From Symbiodinium microadriaticum (lineage: Eukaryota > Sar > Dinophyceae > Suessiales > Symbiodiniaceae): DNA of 64,000 bases. The stretch is from NCBI GenBank assembly GCA_001939145.1, contig LSRX01000834.1, positions 229,803 to 293,802 on the forward strand, read 5' to 3'. Both the position numbers and the translations under genes were made by a program. Positions within the stretch are counted from its first letter, which is position 1. The number at the start of each line of letters is the position of its first letter. Positions 35,701-41,844 of the stretch are shown here, one piece after another. A model generated the notes under the pieces. The model did no database searches. It saw only the letters and a program-made list of their open reading frames with translations, and was not told where the DNA came from.

Positions 35701-38348
35701 TCAACTTCATCATGTTACGAAGCATGGCGGAAATCCCGTTCATGATGATATGGAAGTCATGCAAAAGTACGGGTAACTGTCATCTGCATAACAATCGTCT
35801 AAGGAGTTATGGTCATGTAATGTAATTTGGCTCTACGTAACTATATTATGGTAATTAATTCGGGTGAAGTTTGGGCTTGTAGGGATTCGCGCAGTTGGAG
35901 CCGCTTGCTTGCAAAGATACTCGCAAGATAAGGGGGATTTGATATTCCCACTGCATCTCGTGGTGCTCAGGGTCTCCGGTTGATTCAACAAGTTTGCAGG
36001 GAAAGTGTCTGGTGGGGCAAATTGGCCTCTAAACCCCTTAACCCCTCAAGCCCCGCAATACCGCTCCAACTGCGCCCTAAACCCTAAAACCAAACCGGAA
36101 AGCTCAGGGCCCAGGATCCAACAATCTTAAAAAATCAGTATACGCCGAGAGACGTGTTGCAGCCCAGGTGCTTTACGAGCCGGGTGGCGGAGGTAACTTC
36201 CGATGCTCGGTCGACAAGCCTAGGGGATTGAGTGTTGTGTGGCTTACGTTCTTGTCTAGGGTTCAGGGTTTAGGGTTTAGGGTTCAGGGGGCTGTAAGTT
36301 TAACCTTGGTAGCTGCGAGCCCTAATCTAGAGATGCAAAGGCAACTGTGAAAACTCGATGAGATGGGCCTGGGGCTTTGAGGTCGACATACCTTCTTACC
36401 TGCAGCCCCAATTGCCCCCGCGGAGTTTGGGGTCAGTGGTTGCTGATGGAAGGAGTTGCGGGATGAGGCGAGCCTCCTTCAGCCTAGATCGTAGAGATCG
36501 TAAACTCGAAACCCAAACCCCTATTTAGTAACATCTCAATAGAAAGCCACGATAACCCGAGACGTGAAGAGTTCCATCTCATACATTACCGTCGTACCTG
36601 CATTGAACCCTTTCAGTATCCTTACCTACAGTACCGCAGAAGACCCTATAGCCCTATAACACTCTCAAGCCTATGCAACCTTGCAGAACACTCTACTAAA
36701 CAGCCCCTATATACCCAATAGATCTTGTAGTCACCCTTACAGAACTCCGTTAAACCCTGGCTTCAGTATGGCCGACTTGGACGTGCCAGGGTCAAAGCGC
36801 TTTCGGTTCAAGATGTTCAGGTCTGGCGCTACGGTCCAACAAGTCTTCTTTTAAAAGTGATTCCTCTAAGGGTCCCTTTGAAGGGTATTGAAGAGTTCCT
36901 TTAACAGGGGTTCCTTTAAGGGTTGCGAGTAGGGCGGGGATGAGGGTTTGAAGGTTTAATGCTCATGGCCTGAGGCTTATATAGCTACGCCTGAGGCCTA
37001 AGCTGGGGTTTCATTGCCCGCACTTTTTTGATGGATGCCCGAGCCTGAATCGTGAAGTTGCAAATCTTTCCTTAGACCCAAAAGCCTCGGTTCGAGAAGG
37101 CTATCATAACCTCGAGACGGGTGAGATCATCACCGTGCCTCGTGGAGAGGGCCCGGAAGAGGGCCTCCCCTCTGTTCCCGGGCTGCAGTGCGAGGGTTTA
37201 GTGCAGACTTTCGATCGGAAAAGAGCGAGCGAGAGAGGGAGAGAGAGAGAGAGAGACAGACAGAGAGAGAGAAGAAGAAGAATTAGAATTAGAAGAAGAA
37301 GAAGAAGAGCAACAACAACAAAGTCAACAACAAGAAACATTACTGCAAAAGGACCAAGAAGAAAGAGAGAGACAGAGAGAGTTTACAGTGGAAAAGGTTA
37401 CGGAATTTGCATTCGTGTCGTGATACGCAGATGCCAGCAACACCGCTCCGATGGCTGTTTGGAACTTTAGGTACCCTAAACCCTACACCCTAAACCGTAC
37501 CAGCAGTAAACCCTAAACCCTGAACCCTGAACCCTATAAACCCTAAACCCTAAACCCTAAACCGTAACAGCAGTGACAGCGCCTGTTATGACTGCAAGTC
37601 TCTCTACGGTCATACAAGCCGTTTTGTAAACCTCGAAGGCCCGAAGGTACTACGGTTGATGATATTAAATCCTGCATTACCCAAAGGGTCCAAAGTACCT
37701 ATATAGTAGAATGTAGGGTTTCTATATTAGGAGTTGTTATCATGATTTGGGAAAGGATCCCCCATAACAGTACCTAGGACCCTTTGGGTTATCCATAATA
37801 AGGAATATACCATAGTTCCCATAGTTTAGGGTCCTTAAGGTAATGCAGGATATATATCATCACCAGTAGAATGTAGGGTTTCTGCAGTAGAATGGTTTTC
37901 TTCATGGTGTGGGTGAGCGTCCCTCAGAAGAGTACACGGCCCCTCTTGGGAATGTAAAGTTTCAACAGATAGCATTGAATATGTTGCCAGAACCTGGTAT
38001 TTGCGAGAAGGTGGCATTTATAGTCCTATAGTGTAGTTTACCCAAAGCCCTATCCAAACTACGAGTTCTGGACCCCTGACTTTAAGCCGTTCCGTCAGCA
38101 AAGAGCAGAAACCCACCCCCGCTACAAGTTCTATAAAACCCTAGAAACCTCTATCAGTCCTTTAAGCACCTATAAGACCCCATTCAACGTCGTTAAACGC
38201 TCTAAAAACAGGAAAGGTCAGCCCCTTAAGCATGAAACAGGTGAGCAAGGCCGTCCTCGCTCCTGCCGAAGACTACATCGCGATTCTCGGCTTCAGCGGT
38301 TTGGAGGTCTTTCGACTGATCCGCGCTGCACCCGAGACTGCGGCTTAG
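25410..38348 (+). CDS. multi-exon gene model: WD40/beta-propeller-like protein
   Basis: This span collects same-strand exons that share codon style and often phase 0: 25410, 26134, 27301, 28110, 29401, 30295, 31265, 32847, 33568, 34284, 34680, 34967, 36168, 37090 and 38241 (individual entries follow). The clearest WD40 signal is SSLEFSPDGRHLAAVVDN followed by VCTVYDM; later exons give LLVCATARLLVSDDNAKL and NLIVFSDERSAHVSD, typical propeller strands. WD40 propellers are scaffolds for protein complexes; the partner here is unknown. Introns contain TIR elements and telomere-like tracts. Donors include GT and one well-fitting GA. The start is not fixed (an MGCG exon at 23593 is possible) and the stop is TAG at 38346. 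Some joins do not close in phase, so exons are missing or mis-bounded, and more than one gene is possible. Confidence 0.55.
25491..25532. repeat. (GA)n microsatellite
   Basis: GAGACGGAGAGAGAG and further GA dinucleotides just inside the intron. Confidence 0.95.
26134..26172 (+). CDS. exon, WD40-like gene
   Basis: CCCTTTGAAG acceptor, 13 codons KSKLSNTQGAYGQ in phase 0, donor CAG|GTCGAG. CCCTAAA motifs precede it at 26097-26120. Here a C-rich array also follows the donor, an exception to the usual G-rich start of introns. Confidence 0.45.
26184..26420 (-). repeat. CCCTAAA array with CCCCGAAA variants
   Basis: More than 30 units alternating CCCTAAA, CCCCTAAA and CCCCGAAA. Confidence 0.95.
26518..26717. 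mobile_element. palindromic element (D-related) plus (CT)n(TA)n
   Basis: CCATGTACCTATTAAGGGAA pairs with TTCCTGGATAGGTAC around GTATAATTATACAATATAGTA (26518-26627). A CT/TA microsatellite follows at 26682-26717. Confidence 0.65.
26813..26906. mobile_element. TIR element, family C
   Basis: TACCCATAGGCTCCTAAGTA at the left pairs with TACTTAGGGGCCTATGGGTA at the right. Other copies lie near 28986, 34127 and 61588. Confidence 0.9.
27301..27337 (+). CDS. exon, WD40-like gene (predicted)
   Basis: A strong acceptor (TTTGGGCTTTACTGTTGCAG) precedes 37 bases reading AGGVFLGFALLL, and the donor is G|GTTTAGGG, the first unit of a TTTAGGG array. The hydrophobic peptide could be a strand or membrane segment. 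The phase leaves one base over, so the join to neighbours is unproven. Confidence 0.45.
27338..27430 (+). repeat. TTTAGGG array starting at the donor
   Basis: Four clean TTTAGGG units at 27338-27366 and two more at 27411-27428. Confidence 0.9.
27714..27825. mobile_element. TIR element, family I
   Basis: GGGAGTTTCCGAAACTAAGG at the left pairs with CCCTATTTTCGGAAATCCCC at the right. The core GGGGTCCTTATAATAAGG is shared with copies at 45735 and 55958. Confidence 0.85.
28110..28193 (+). CDS. exon, WD40-like gene (predicted)
   Basis: A C-rich lead (ACTCCCTCAGCCTTAAACC) ends in CCCCCCAG. The open frame gives KGLAWPLVTASRDRQRYAAV then AGLEAQWEP, with almost all third positions G or C in contrast to the flanks. 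Phase 0 is possible if the acceptor is four bases later (GAAG|GGC). The donor is not clear, and the frame runs to TAA at about 28200. No domain is recognised in this piece. Confidence 0.45.
28524..28633. mobile_element. TIR element, family F
   Basis: CCCAAAGGGTCCAAAGTACC at the left pairs with AGTACCTAGGACCCTTTGGG at the right. Inside is GAATGTAGGGTTTCTATAT, without telomere expansion. It serves as the reference copy for the expanded one at 53292. Confidence 0.9.
28986..29071. mobile_element. TIR element, family C
   Basis: TACCCATAGGCTCCTAAGTA to GAGGAGCCCATGGGTA, with the core TTATATTTAGAATCCCATAAGG. Confidence 0.85.
29281..29358. mobile_element. partial family D element
   Basis: The right half is kept (AAAGTACCTATGTAGGG to GGACCCTTAGGGG); the left end is lost. 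Confidence 0.7.
29401..29448 (+). CDS. exon, WD40-like gene (predicted)
   Basis: CCCTAAACCCTAAACCCTGAG runs straight into the exon. Sixteen codons in phase 0 read VHVRSSATHETTLTLR, ending at AGG|GTGCCT. The pattern THETTLTLR fits a beta-strand edge. The exon starts with G. The frame stays open beyond the donor (VPGQGAAYASRTE), so the end could lie further right. Confidence 0.45.
29535..29630. repeat. AAT/AAC-rich microsatellite
   Basis: ATAATAGTAACAATAAC-type units; frames here are poly-Ile/Asn. Confidence 0.85.
30295..30432 (+). CDS. exon with WD40 repeat
   Basis: One frame is open from before 30295, and the donor is GAG|GTGCTACC in phase 0. The peptide KDLKDTICKVSSLEFSPDGR continues HLAAVVDNVCTVYDME: the core of a WD40 blade, with FSPDG before strand b, LAAVVDN, and VYD in the Trp-Asp position. 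The 5' boundary is uncertain; CACAAAG|GGC at 30295 gives phase 0. In phase it joins the exon at 31265 (GNLVLTVEGEKLK), reading VYDME-GNLVLTVEG, a natural propeller continuation. A TATATC microsatellite follows the donor. Confidence 0.7.
30440..30492. repeat. (TATATC)n microsatellite
   Basis: Eight to nine TATATC/TATACA units. Confidence 0.9.
30553..30657. mobile_element. TIR element, family B
   Basis: GGGTAGTTCTCTGCACTAGG to CCTAATTTAGAGAACTACCC, with GTGCGGCACCCTTTATAAAAG inside, the core in inverse order. Confidence 0.85.
30748..30872 (-). repeat. CCCTAAA array
   Basis: About 15 units with ATAAACC variants. Confidence 0.9.
30887..30910 (+). CDS. possible 24-nt micro-exon
   Basis: It lies at a C-rich to G-rich switch: CTGTAG acceptor, then a segment reading ECGNPKS, then GTTGTAGGATTTAGGG. 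The evidence is positional only. Confidence 0.25.
31104..31135. repeat. (TA)n microsatellite
   Basis: TA dinucleotides just upstream of the exon at 31265. Confidence 0.9.
31265..31414 (+). CDS. exon, WD40-like gene
   Basis: The acceptor CGCCCTTTGCAG is followed by exactly 50 codons (phase 0/0) ending AAG|GTCATT. The peptide starts GNLVLTVEGEKLKMSACWYD, then ADTLLSLNEWVIYYHTL, then SSKDGLYAFAEDK. It alternates strands and turns as in beta-propellers. It continues in frame from VYDME of the previous exon. Third positions are mostly G or C. The intron that follows begins with GGGTTTAG-like sequence. Confidence 0.65.
31752..31975. repeat. (TA)n and (TCTATA)n microsatellites
   Basis: TA repeats at 31766-31793, then TCTATA/TCTGTA-type hexamers to 31960. 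Confidence 0.9.
32128..32235. mobile_element. TIR element, family G
   Basis: CTACGGTTGATGACATACAA at the left pairs with CTTATATCACCAGCAGTAG at the right; GCATTGCCC and GGTAATGC form the inner arms. Confidence 0.85.
32363..32447. mobile_element. TIR element, family M
   Basis: ATGGCCCAGCACCCATAAACA and TACATACTTGTAGGGTCCAGG are shared with 47100-47175; fragments recur near 38375. Confidence 0.6.
32636..32755. repeat. TTA/CTA trinucleotide-rich stretch
   Basis: ACTACTATTATCATTGTTATT-like sequence. Confidence 0.7.
32847..32928 (+). CDS. exon, WD40-like gene
   Basis: The acceptor TTTTTGGGTGCAG precedes 27 codons, ELVNKWELPQGTVAEAHVSK then DKKLLVC, plus one base before the donor G|GTTTCGGGTTTAGGG. 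The motif HVSKDKKLLVC matches a propeller blade. A TTTAGGG array begins at the donor and C-rich units precede the acceptor: a clear bracketed exon. The join to 33568 (G+CA gives Ala) keeps the frame open. Confidence 0.65.
32935..33040 (+). repeat. TTTAGGG array at intron start
   Basis: Twelve or more units, several exact. Confidence 0.95.
33479..33545 (-). repeat. CCCTAAA array at intron end
   Basis: Eight to nine units that end about 22 bases before the acceptor at 33567. Confidence 0.95.
33568..33654 (+). CDS. exon, WD40-like gene
   Basis: AAAGCCCAG acceptor, then ATARLLVSDDNAKLKLLAWE and PDMKALDLGG. The donor is either G|GTTTAGAG (phase 1) or an earlier GC (AAG|GCGCTG, phase 0), the latter joining the next exon cleanly. 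LLVSDDNAKLKLL resembles blades of WD40 or CPSF1-type propellers. A CCCTAAA array precedes it and a TTTAGGG-type tandem repeat follows. Confidence 0.6.
33655..33945 (+). repeat. tandem repeat built of TTTAGGG-like units, about 118-bp period, 2.5 copies
   Basis: GTTATTTAGAGTTGATAGGG recurs at two places, each followed by GGTTTAGGGTTTAGG and GGGGTTTTCGGGG, giving a higher-order repeat. Confidence 0.8.
33939..34043. mobile_element. TIR element, family G
   Basis: GTTGATGGTATAAACCCTGC at the left and TTTTTTAGATCATCAAC at the right, with CCCATAATGAGGAATATA inside. Confidence 0.8.
34127..34220. mobile_element. TIR element, family C
   Basis: TACCCGTAGGCCCCTAAGTA pairs with TACTTAGGGGCCTATGGGTA. Arms are nearly perfect. 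Confidence 0.9.
34284..34334 (+). CDS. exon with strong splice sites
   Basis: Acceptor GGCTGTCATTTTCAG and canonical donor AAG|GTAAGG bound exactly 17 codons, APEPPRSMRSSSISIPK, phase 0/0 and starting with G. The peptide is a Ser/Pro-rich linker. It joins in phase to the next exon at 34680. This is one of the best splice-site pairs in the window. Confidence 0.65.
34427..34665 (-). repeat. CCCTAAA array with CCCTATAAACC units
   Basis: Higher-order repetition of CCCTGAACCCCAATTAAACC and CCCTATAAACCC; it ends at the next exon. Confidence 0.95.
34680..34717 (+). CDS. exon ending at a GA donor
   Basis: The acceptor CCCGCCCTGGAG follows a CCCTAAA array. The frame reads AFETLQTFDAPP plus two bases of Gly, with the donor GG|GAACCT. 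Joined to 34967 this gives FDAPPGNLIVFSDERSAHVS without a break, which favours a GA-AG intron; the GT eight bases later would shift the frame. GA donors are known in Symbiodinium from published genome work. Confidence 0.55.
34718..34966. mobile_element. family E TIR element filling a whole intron (introner-like)
   Basis: Between two in-frame exons lies a 249-base intron that is almost entirely one element. The left end is GAACCTGGGTTCCGCAGTAG and the right end is GGGGCCACTGGGGAACCTAGG. The direct repeat GGGGAACCT occurs at both ends (34715-34723 and 34939-34947). Inside, GTAGTACCCTTTTGCCC occurs twice and a short GTTTAGGGTTTAGGG is embedded. Confidence 0.6.
34967..35018 (+). CDS. exon, WD40-like gene
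   Basis: Acceptor GCGGCCCCAG; the frame completing Gly reads NLIVFSDERSAHVSDG, ending near GT|GTAACT or GGG|GTGTAA. Third positions are nearly all G/C. The sequence looks like a propeller strand pair. The donor choice is open. Confidence 0.55.
35020..36160. other. intronic; one family A element
   Basis: A family A element lies at about 35288-35424 (GTTGTAGTTCCG to CTACGATGGAGAC), interrupted by AC/TA microsatellite at 35335-35372. No exon is recognised from 35425 to 36160 beyond C-rich units near 36030-36085. Confidence 0.6.
36168..36209 (+). CDS. exon, WD40-like gene (predicted)
   Basis: TTGCAGCCCAG acceptor, 14 codons VLYEPGGGGNFRCS in phase 0, donor TCG|GTCGAC. It starts with G. C-rich units lie within 130 bases upstream and GGGTTTAGGG units at 36258-36290 downstream. 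The Gly-rich turn would fit a loop between blades. Confidence 0.4.
37090..37195 (+). CDS. exon, WD40-like gene (predicted)
   Basis: The open frame reads VREGYHNLETGEIITVPRGE then GPEEGLPSVPGLQCE and reaches G|GTTTAGTG. NLETGEIITV is a typical propeller hairpin. Codons are GC-rich at third positions. The 5' boundary was not found; GAAG|GCTATC is one option. A (GA)n microsatellite follows (37222-37290). Confidence 0.5.
37222..37385. repeat. (GA)n/(GAA)n/(AAC)n microsatellites
   Basis: GAGAGAGAG, AGAAGAAG and CAACAACAA tracts follow one another, with more GA at 37360-37382. Confidence 0.9.
37469..37563 (-). repeat. CCCTAAA array
   Basis: Ten or more units, interrupted by ACCGTACCAGCAG, which itself recurs as ACCGTAACAGCAG. 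Confidence 0.9.
37650..37869. mobile_element. family G element with a family F element nested inside
   Basis: Family G starts CTACGGTTGATGATATTAAA and ends ATATATCATCACCAGTAG. At 37680-37788 a complete family F element (AAAGGGTCCAAAGTACC to TACCTAGGACCCTTTGGG) splits the G sequence GCATTACCC|ATAATAAGG. The flanks TTACCC and TTATCC look like a target duplication with one change. Confidence 0.9.
38241..38348 (+). CDS. terminal exon, WD40-like gene
   Basis: The acceptor GCATGAAACAG is followed in phase 0 by VSKAVLAPAEDYIAILGFSG, then LEVFRLIRAAPETAA and TAG (38346-38348). IAILGFSGLEVFRL is the kind of strand pair that closes a propeller. Codons are G/C-ending. An in-frame ATG at 38232 exists but there is no reason to prefer it as a start. 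The following 20 bases have no further frame. Confidence 0.6.
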   Translation: MSKAVLAPAEDYIAILGFSGLEVFRLIRAAPETAA

Positions 38349-38368
38349 GCCTTCCCTGGATCCCCAAA

Positions 38369-38525
38369 AGTATGTAGAAGTATAGCCTTTTGTAGGTGTT
38401 GGGCCGCCTGTTTCAATGGACCCTGCTTTCGATTGCGTACTTTGCTTTAGTTCCTGCTCCAGCTCTATCCAACTGTACATTCAGGCTCCTTTGAGGTTGC
38501 CCCGAAAGGAACTACAATGGAGACT
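38369..38525. mobile_element. family M fragment and family A element
   Basis: AAAGTATGTAGAAGTATAG and TTGTAGGTGTTGGGCCG resemble family M. From about 38445 to 38525 TTTAGTTCCTGCTCC and AGGAACTACAATGGAGAC form a family A copy. Confidence 0.55.
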
Positions 38526-38710
38526 TTAGGTATTCCCCAAGCCCCGGGCCCATGGCTCGGGTTTATGTCAACTTGCTTTCCTTACCCTCACGAGTCGTTG
38601 GCAGGGTCTAATTCTGTGCACCCCGTGCGACGGGGAGATGTTCGAAACACTTCCTGTTTCACTTCAAGTCATGCCAAAAGCCCATACCCTCGCCAAGAAA
38701 CTTGCTGAGC

Positions 38711-38830
38711 CCAAACCCTAAACCCCGAAGTTCTAAAACCCCAAACCCTAAATCCTAAACCCTAAACCCCGATGTTCTAAAACCCCAAACCCTAAATCCT
38801 ACACCCTAAGCCCAAACTCCTTAACCCCCG
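38711..38830 (-). repeat. CCCTAAA array
   Basis: CCCTAAATCCTAAACCCTAAA units with GTTCTAAAACC interruptions. Confidence 0.9.
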
Positions 38831-38847
38831 AACCAGGAGCTTCCTAG

Positions 38848-39078
38848 AAGCTAATACCCCGCAACCTTAAACCCTTCAAGTGTAGAAAATTTCCTCAAAA
38901 AGCTGTGGCCTTAAAACAGAACCCTTTATAGAAGCAATACCCTGCAACCCTGGCCCTAAGCCTTTCAAGTGTAGAAAATTTCCTCAAAAAGCTGTGGCCT
39001 TAAACCCTAAACCCTAAACCCTAAAAAACAGAACCCTAAACCCTAAACCCTAAAAGACAGAACCCTTTATTATAGAAG
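38848..39078. repeat. tandem duplication, second copy expanded by CCCTAAA
   Basis: Copy 1 (38848-38934) and copy 2 (38931-39078) share AAGTGTAGAAAATTTCCTCA and AAAAGCTGTGGCCTTAAA. Copy 1 then reads ACAGAACCCTTTATAGAAGC; copy 2 has two CCCTAAA blocks in the same place before returning to GACAGAACCCTTTATTATAG. Confidence 0.9.
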
Positions 39079-39108
39079 CCCCCGGAGGAACCCTACCCTT
39101 CGACCTCA

Positions 39109-39177
39109 GCTCCCATGCTCAAGTGCATTCGGGCAGATCGGCGGTCGAAGATGCAGAAAAGCTTCCGGGGATCCTAA
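39109..39177 (+). CDS. candidate exon, basic
   Basis: Acceptor CTTCGACCTCAG, then PMLKCIRADRRSKMQKSFRG and a TAA at about 39175. The peptide is Lys/Arg-rich and its codons GC-rich. A CCCTAAA-rich stretch precedes it and TTTAGGG array follows (39183), so it may instead splice out before the stop. It could be the last exon of a short gene or part of the next one. No family is known. Confidence 0.35.
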   Translation, partial: APMLKCIRADRRSKMQKSFRGS

Positions 39178-39182
39178 GCCCT

Positions 39183-39278
39183 AAACAGTTTAGGGTTTAG
39201 GGGTTTTAGGGCTTAGGGGTTTTAGGGTTTAGGGGTTTTAGGGTTTAGGGTTTAGGGGTTGAGGGTTTAGGGTTTAGG
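39183..39278 (+). repeat. TTTAGGG array
   Basis: About twelve units of GGGTTTAGGGGTTTTAGG. Confidence 0.95.
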
Positions 39279-39413
39279 ACACCTTCAAACCTTTTGGTGG
39301 TCTCACAACCCCTGGAATAATCCAAGGGTGAAGCTGAGTTCCCCTAGACCGCTGGACCATTGCGTCTGGTCTCAGCTTATAAGGCTTAGGCATTGGCGTT
39401 TAGGGATGTGCTC

Positions 39414-39560
39414 ATGAAGCCGAAGTCCCGCAACCTTAAAAACCAGGCGCAAGGTTCCCTTTGCCATAAGCCCTTGGAAATACGCCCGAAGCACGACATC
39501 CGGAGTTTTGTGAACAAAAGTTACCAAAGCTTCAAGTCAGCGAGGCCGAAGCCCAACAAG
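39414..39560 (+). CDS. candidate exon or small ORF, basic
   Basis: ATG at 39414 opens a frame with MKPKSRNLKNQAQGSLCHK and then PLEIRPKHDIRSFVNKSYQS before it enters a TTTAGGG array at about 39565. It is Lys/Arg/Ser-rich. The array start suggests the exon ends near AAC or AAGAGCTTGGG|GTTCAGGG. No domain is recognised. Confidence 0.3.
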
Positions 39561-39562
39561 AG

Positions 39563-39655
39563 CTTGGGGTTCAGGGTTTAGGGTTTAGAGTTTGGGTTTT
39601 AGGGTTTATTGTTTGGGGTTTAGGGTTTGGGGTTTAGGGTTTAGGGTTTGTTTTT
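39563..39655 (+). repeat. TTTAGGG array
   Basis: GGGTTCAGGGTTTAGGG and variants, ending in a poly-T run. Confidence 0.95.
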
Positions 39656-39685
39656 TTTTGGGGGTTTGGGTCAAGATTTCAGACC

Positions 39686-40300
39686 TTGATCCCTTGCAGC
39701 TCAACGCCCGGAACCATGAGAAAACTGCAGCGGCTTAGGCTCAACCCTGTCAGCCCTAGTCTGTCACGGTTTGGGTTTCTTGGGGACCCCTATGCACTTC
39801 AACTGTCGACTCTATCCGGGCTTTCTGCCCTGCGTCTTCTGCTCAAAGCGTTGTCCTTCTTCCGTCTGGCGCGCCAGACTGCCCCCCTTAAAGGAAGCTG
39901 TGGATGACGGTTTTTGGTTTAGGGCTGATGGGCTTGGGTTTTTGATTTCGGGTTTGCGTTTAGGGGTTTTTGTAGGGAGTTTGGGGTAGTATAGGGGACT
40001 GGACACTTAGTGAAGAATAGCAATGGCAGTAATCGTATACCCTTAGGGTTCTAGCCTCTACCAAATTACTATCGAGATGTTCATCGCGACTGAGCCTTTA
40101 ATGATGGCCTACGCTACATTTCGAAAGAACCCAATAGGACTTGGGCTCAGCAGGCTAGGCACGGGGACCCTCAGGAAATTTGGGGCTTGCCTGTACCCAG
40201 AGGGTCGCAAGTACCTATACCAATACCGTAGGATGTACAGGGTCTCTATCGTAGAAATTATAAGCATGATCTCGAAGTACCCACCCCCCCCCACCCAATA
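39686..40300. other. unassigned open frames
   Basis: A 73-codon frame (39686-39907) with FLGDPYALQLSTLSGLSALR is protein-like but unsupported; GATCCCTTGCAG at 39699 is a possible acceptor. Nothing else is recognised. Confidence 0.3.
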
Positions 40301-40307
40301 TATGGAG

Positions 40308-40424
40308 AGTTCTCTAAATTAGTGTCCCTTTTTGGGTCCCCAATACTACCGGTGGGTCCCCAATATTGTACGGCACCCTTACAAAAAAAGACTCTAAAAG
40401 GGACCCACATTTAGAGAGCTGCCC
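40308..40424. mobile_element. TIR element, family B
   Basis: GGAGAGTTCTCTAAATTAGTG pairs with CACATTTAGAGAGCTGCCC; GGGTCCCCAATATTGTACGG is the core. Confidence 0.85.
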
Positions 40425-40469
40425 AAAAGTACATTAGCACCCTTTGGCTTCGTGTGCAGGCGAGCAACT

Positions 40470-40503
40470 ATGGCTAGCCAGACCGCCACGATTGAGGGAC
40501 ACG
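40470..40503 (+). CDS. possible first exon
   Basis: ATG in a good context (GCAACTATGGCT) opens MASQTATIEGH and ends at the donor G|GTAGGGTTTAGGG. GTGTGCAG lies 11 bases upstream, so this could instead be an internal exon. A TTTAGGG tract begins at the donor. It is a candidate start of the G-patch gene, but its phase does not match the next certain exon. Confidence 0.4.
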
Positions 40504-40632
40504 GTAGGGTTTAGGGTTTGGGGCCAGGGTGCCGTGCCTTTTTCTCGGTACTCGTAGGTGTAGAATGTTGAGCATACTCAAAGTGGCAAGAGAGGGAGAT
40601 CGCTCATCATTCAGGACTCTACGTTCCCAAAC

Positions 40633-40746
40633 GGTGGGGTCTTAAGTACATACATGGTAGAATGCACACGCGGTTTCTGGAGTAGGAATTGCGAGTATGA
40701 TTTTTGGAAAGTATTCGTCATCACAGTACCTAGGACACTTTGGGAT
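40633..40746. mobile_element. TIR element, family F (diverged)
   Basis: GGTGGGGTCTTAAGTACATA to AGTACCTAGGACACTTTGGG, with GTAGAATGCACACGCGGTTTC where others have GTAGAATGTAGGGTTTC. Confidence 0.75.
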
Positions 40747-40786
40747 TAGGTGTGGCTGGTGGAGTTTGGACATCTGGCGATTGCAG

Positions 40787-40869
40787 ATTGTGGCCTCTGG
40801 GCCTACGCTGTCATGCCTTCGAGCTTTGGGGTTCGGATGTTGTACTTTGGAGCTTTGGTGTTGGCTTCC
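40787..40869 (+). CDS. candidate exon before a TTTAGGG array
   Basis: The acceptor TGGCGATTGCAG is followed by an open frame reading IVASGPTLSCLRALGFGCCT, continuing to the donor CTG|GTTTAGGG. Splice signals and array position are good, but the peptide includes repeat-like GGG codons, so the true end could be nearer (CGAG). No family is recognised. Confidence 0.3.
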
Positions 40870-41045
40870 TGGTTTAGGGTTTAGGGCTTAGGGTGTATAG
40901 GGGTTTAGGGTTTGGGGCTTGGGGTGTATAGGGGTTTAGGGTTTAGGGCTTAGGGTGTACAGGGGTTTATGGGGTGCATAGGGGTTTAGGGCTTAGGGTG
41001 TATAGCGGTTGGGTTTAGGGTTTAGGGCTTAGGGTGTATAGGGTT
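40870..41045 (+). repeat. higher-order TTTAGGG repeat, about 38-bp period
   Basis: GGTTTAGGGCTTAGGGTGTA followed by TAGGG recurs about five times with minor changes. Confidence 0.9.
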
Positions 41046-41088
41046 TCCTTAAACTTAAACCCTAAACTCCCTAAACCCCTTCTCGTAG

Positions 41089-41119
41089 TTGCATCCTACG
41101 GTGGTTTGCCGAAGTATCT
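41089..41119 (+). CDS. micro-exon with canonical donor
   Basis: CCCCTTCTCGTAG acceptor after CCCTAAA units, 31 bases, and the perfect donor TCT|GTAAGT. The frame with one leading base reads CILRWFAEVS. The strong donor and C-rich lead support it. It is probably part of the G-patch gene or its upstream neighbour; the protein is not identified. Confidence 0.45.
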
Positions 41120-41464
41120 GTAAGTACATGTTTGATCTAACCTCGATGTACGGTGTACTGCCAACGAAAAGGATCCTATTCTTCGGCAGAGCACTGGAAC
41201 ACTTCGTAGAGTGTGGGTGAACGACGTGTACGGATCCTTTCGTTGTACAGGATGCCGGTACCTGCACTCTTGATGCCAACGAATTATTAATTCACACTGC
41301 ACAAGGGATGATGATTGAGTATCTGCAGTCCCCAAGCCTTCGAAGTACTAGGTTAATATGATCTATTCCAGGCATGGGCGCTGTATATCCCCTGAAACAC
41401 TTGTAGTAGGTTTTGGGATTCCCAGGGTAATGGTCCCTAAACCCTAAATTCTATAGGCTTGGGG

Positions 41465-41580
41465 ATTCACAGGTATCCCAGAGACTCCAAAGCCCCTTAT
41501 CTAAGGAATAGACCTTAGATTGTGTTTAAGGTATATGTTGCTTAGCTAAGGAATTTCTTCTTAGGCGTTAAGCATCAGAT
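41465..41580. mobile_element. family H-related element
   Basis: CCCAGAGACTCCAAAGCCCC, TCTAAGGAATAGACCTTAGA and GCTAAGGAATTTCTTC resemble H ends; a similar short piece is at 58853 and another at 4797. Confidence 0.5.
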
Positions 41581-41599
41581 CTCTAAAGCCTAACAGGCC

Positions 41600-41820
41600 T
41601 AACATCCCTAAATTCGAAAACCCTAAACCCTAAACCCTAACATCCCGCAAACCCAAAACCGAAATCCCTAAACCCTAAACCCTAACATCCCTAAAACCCG
41701 AAACAACCTCGACCCCTCCGAACCCTCACCATAAACCCCTCTACCCTAAGCCCTAAACCCCTACCCTAAACCCCCTAAGCCCAGACCGGTAGTCCCAAAC
41801 CCTACAACACGGTCGGTTAT
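41600..41820 (-). repeat. CCCTAAA array with AACATCCC units
   Basis: CCCTAAACCCTAACATCCC is repeated and followed by CCCCTACCCTAAACC; it ends at the exon at 41845. Confidence 0.9.
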
Positions 41821-41844
41821 GACTGTAATGACCCATTGACACAG

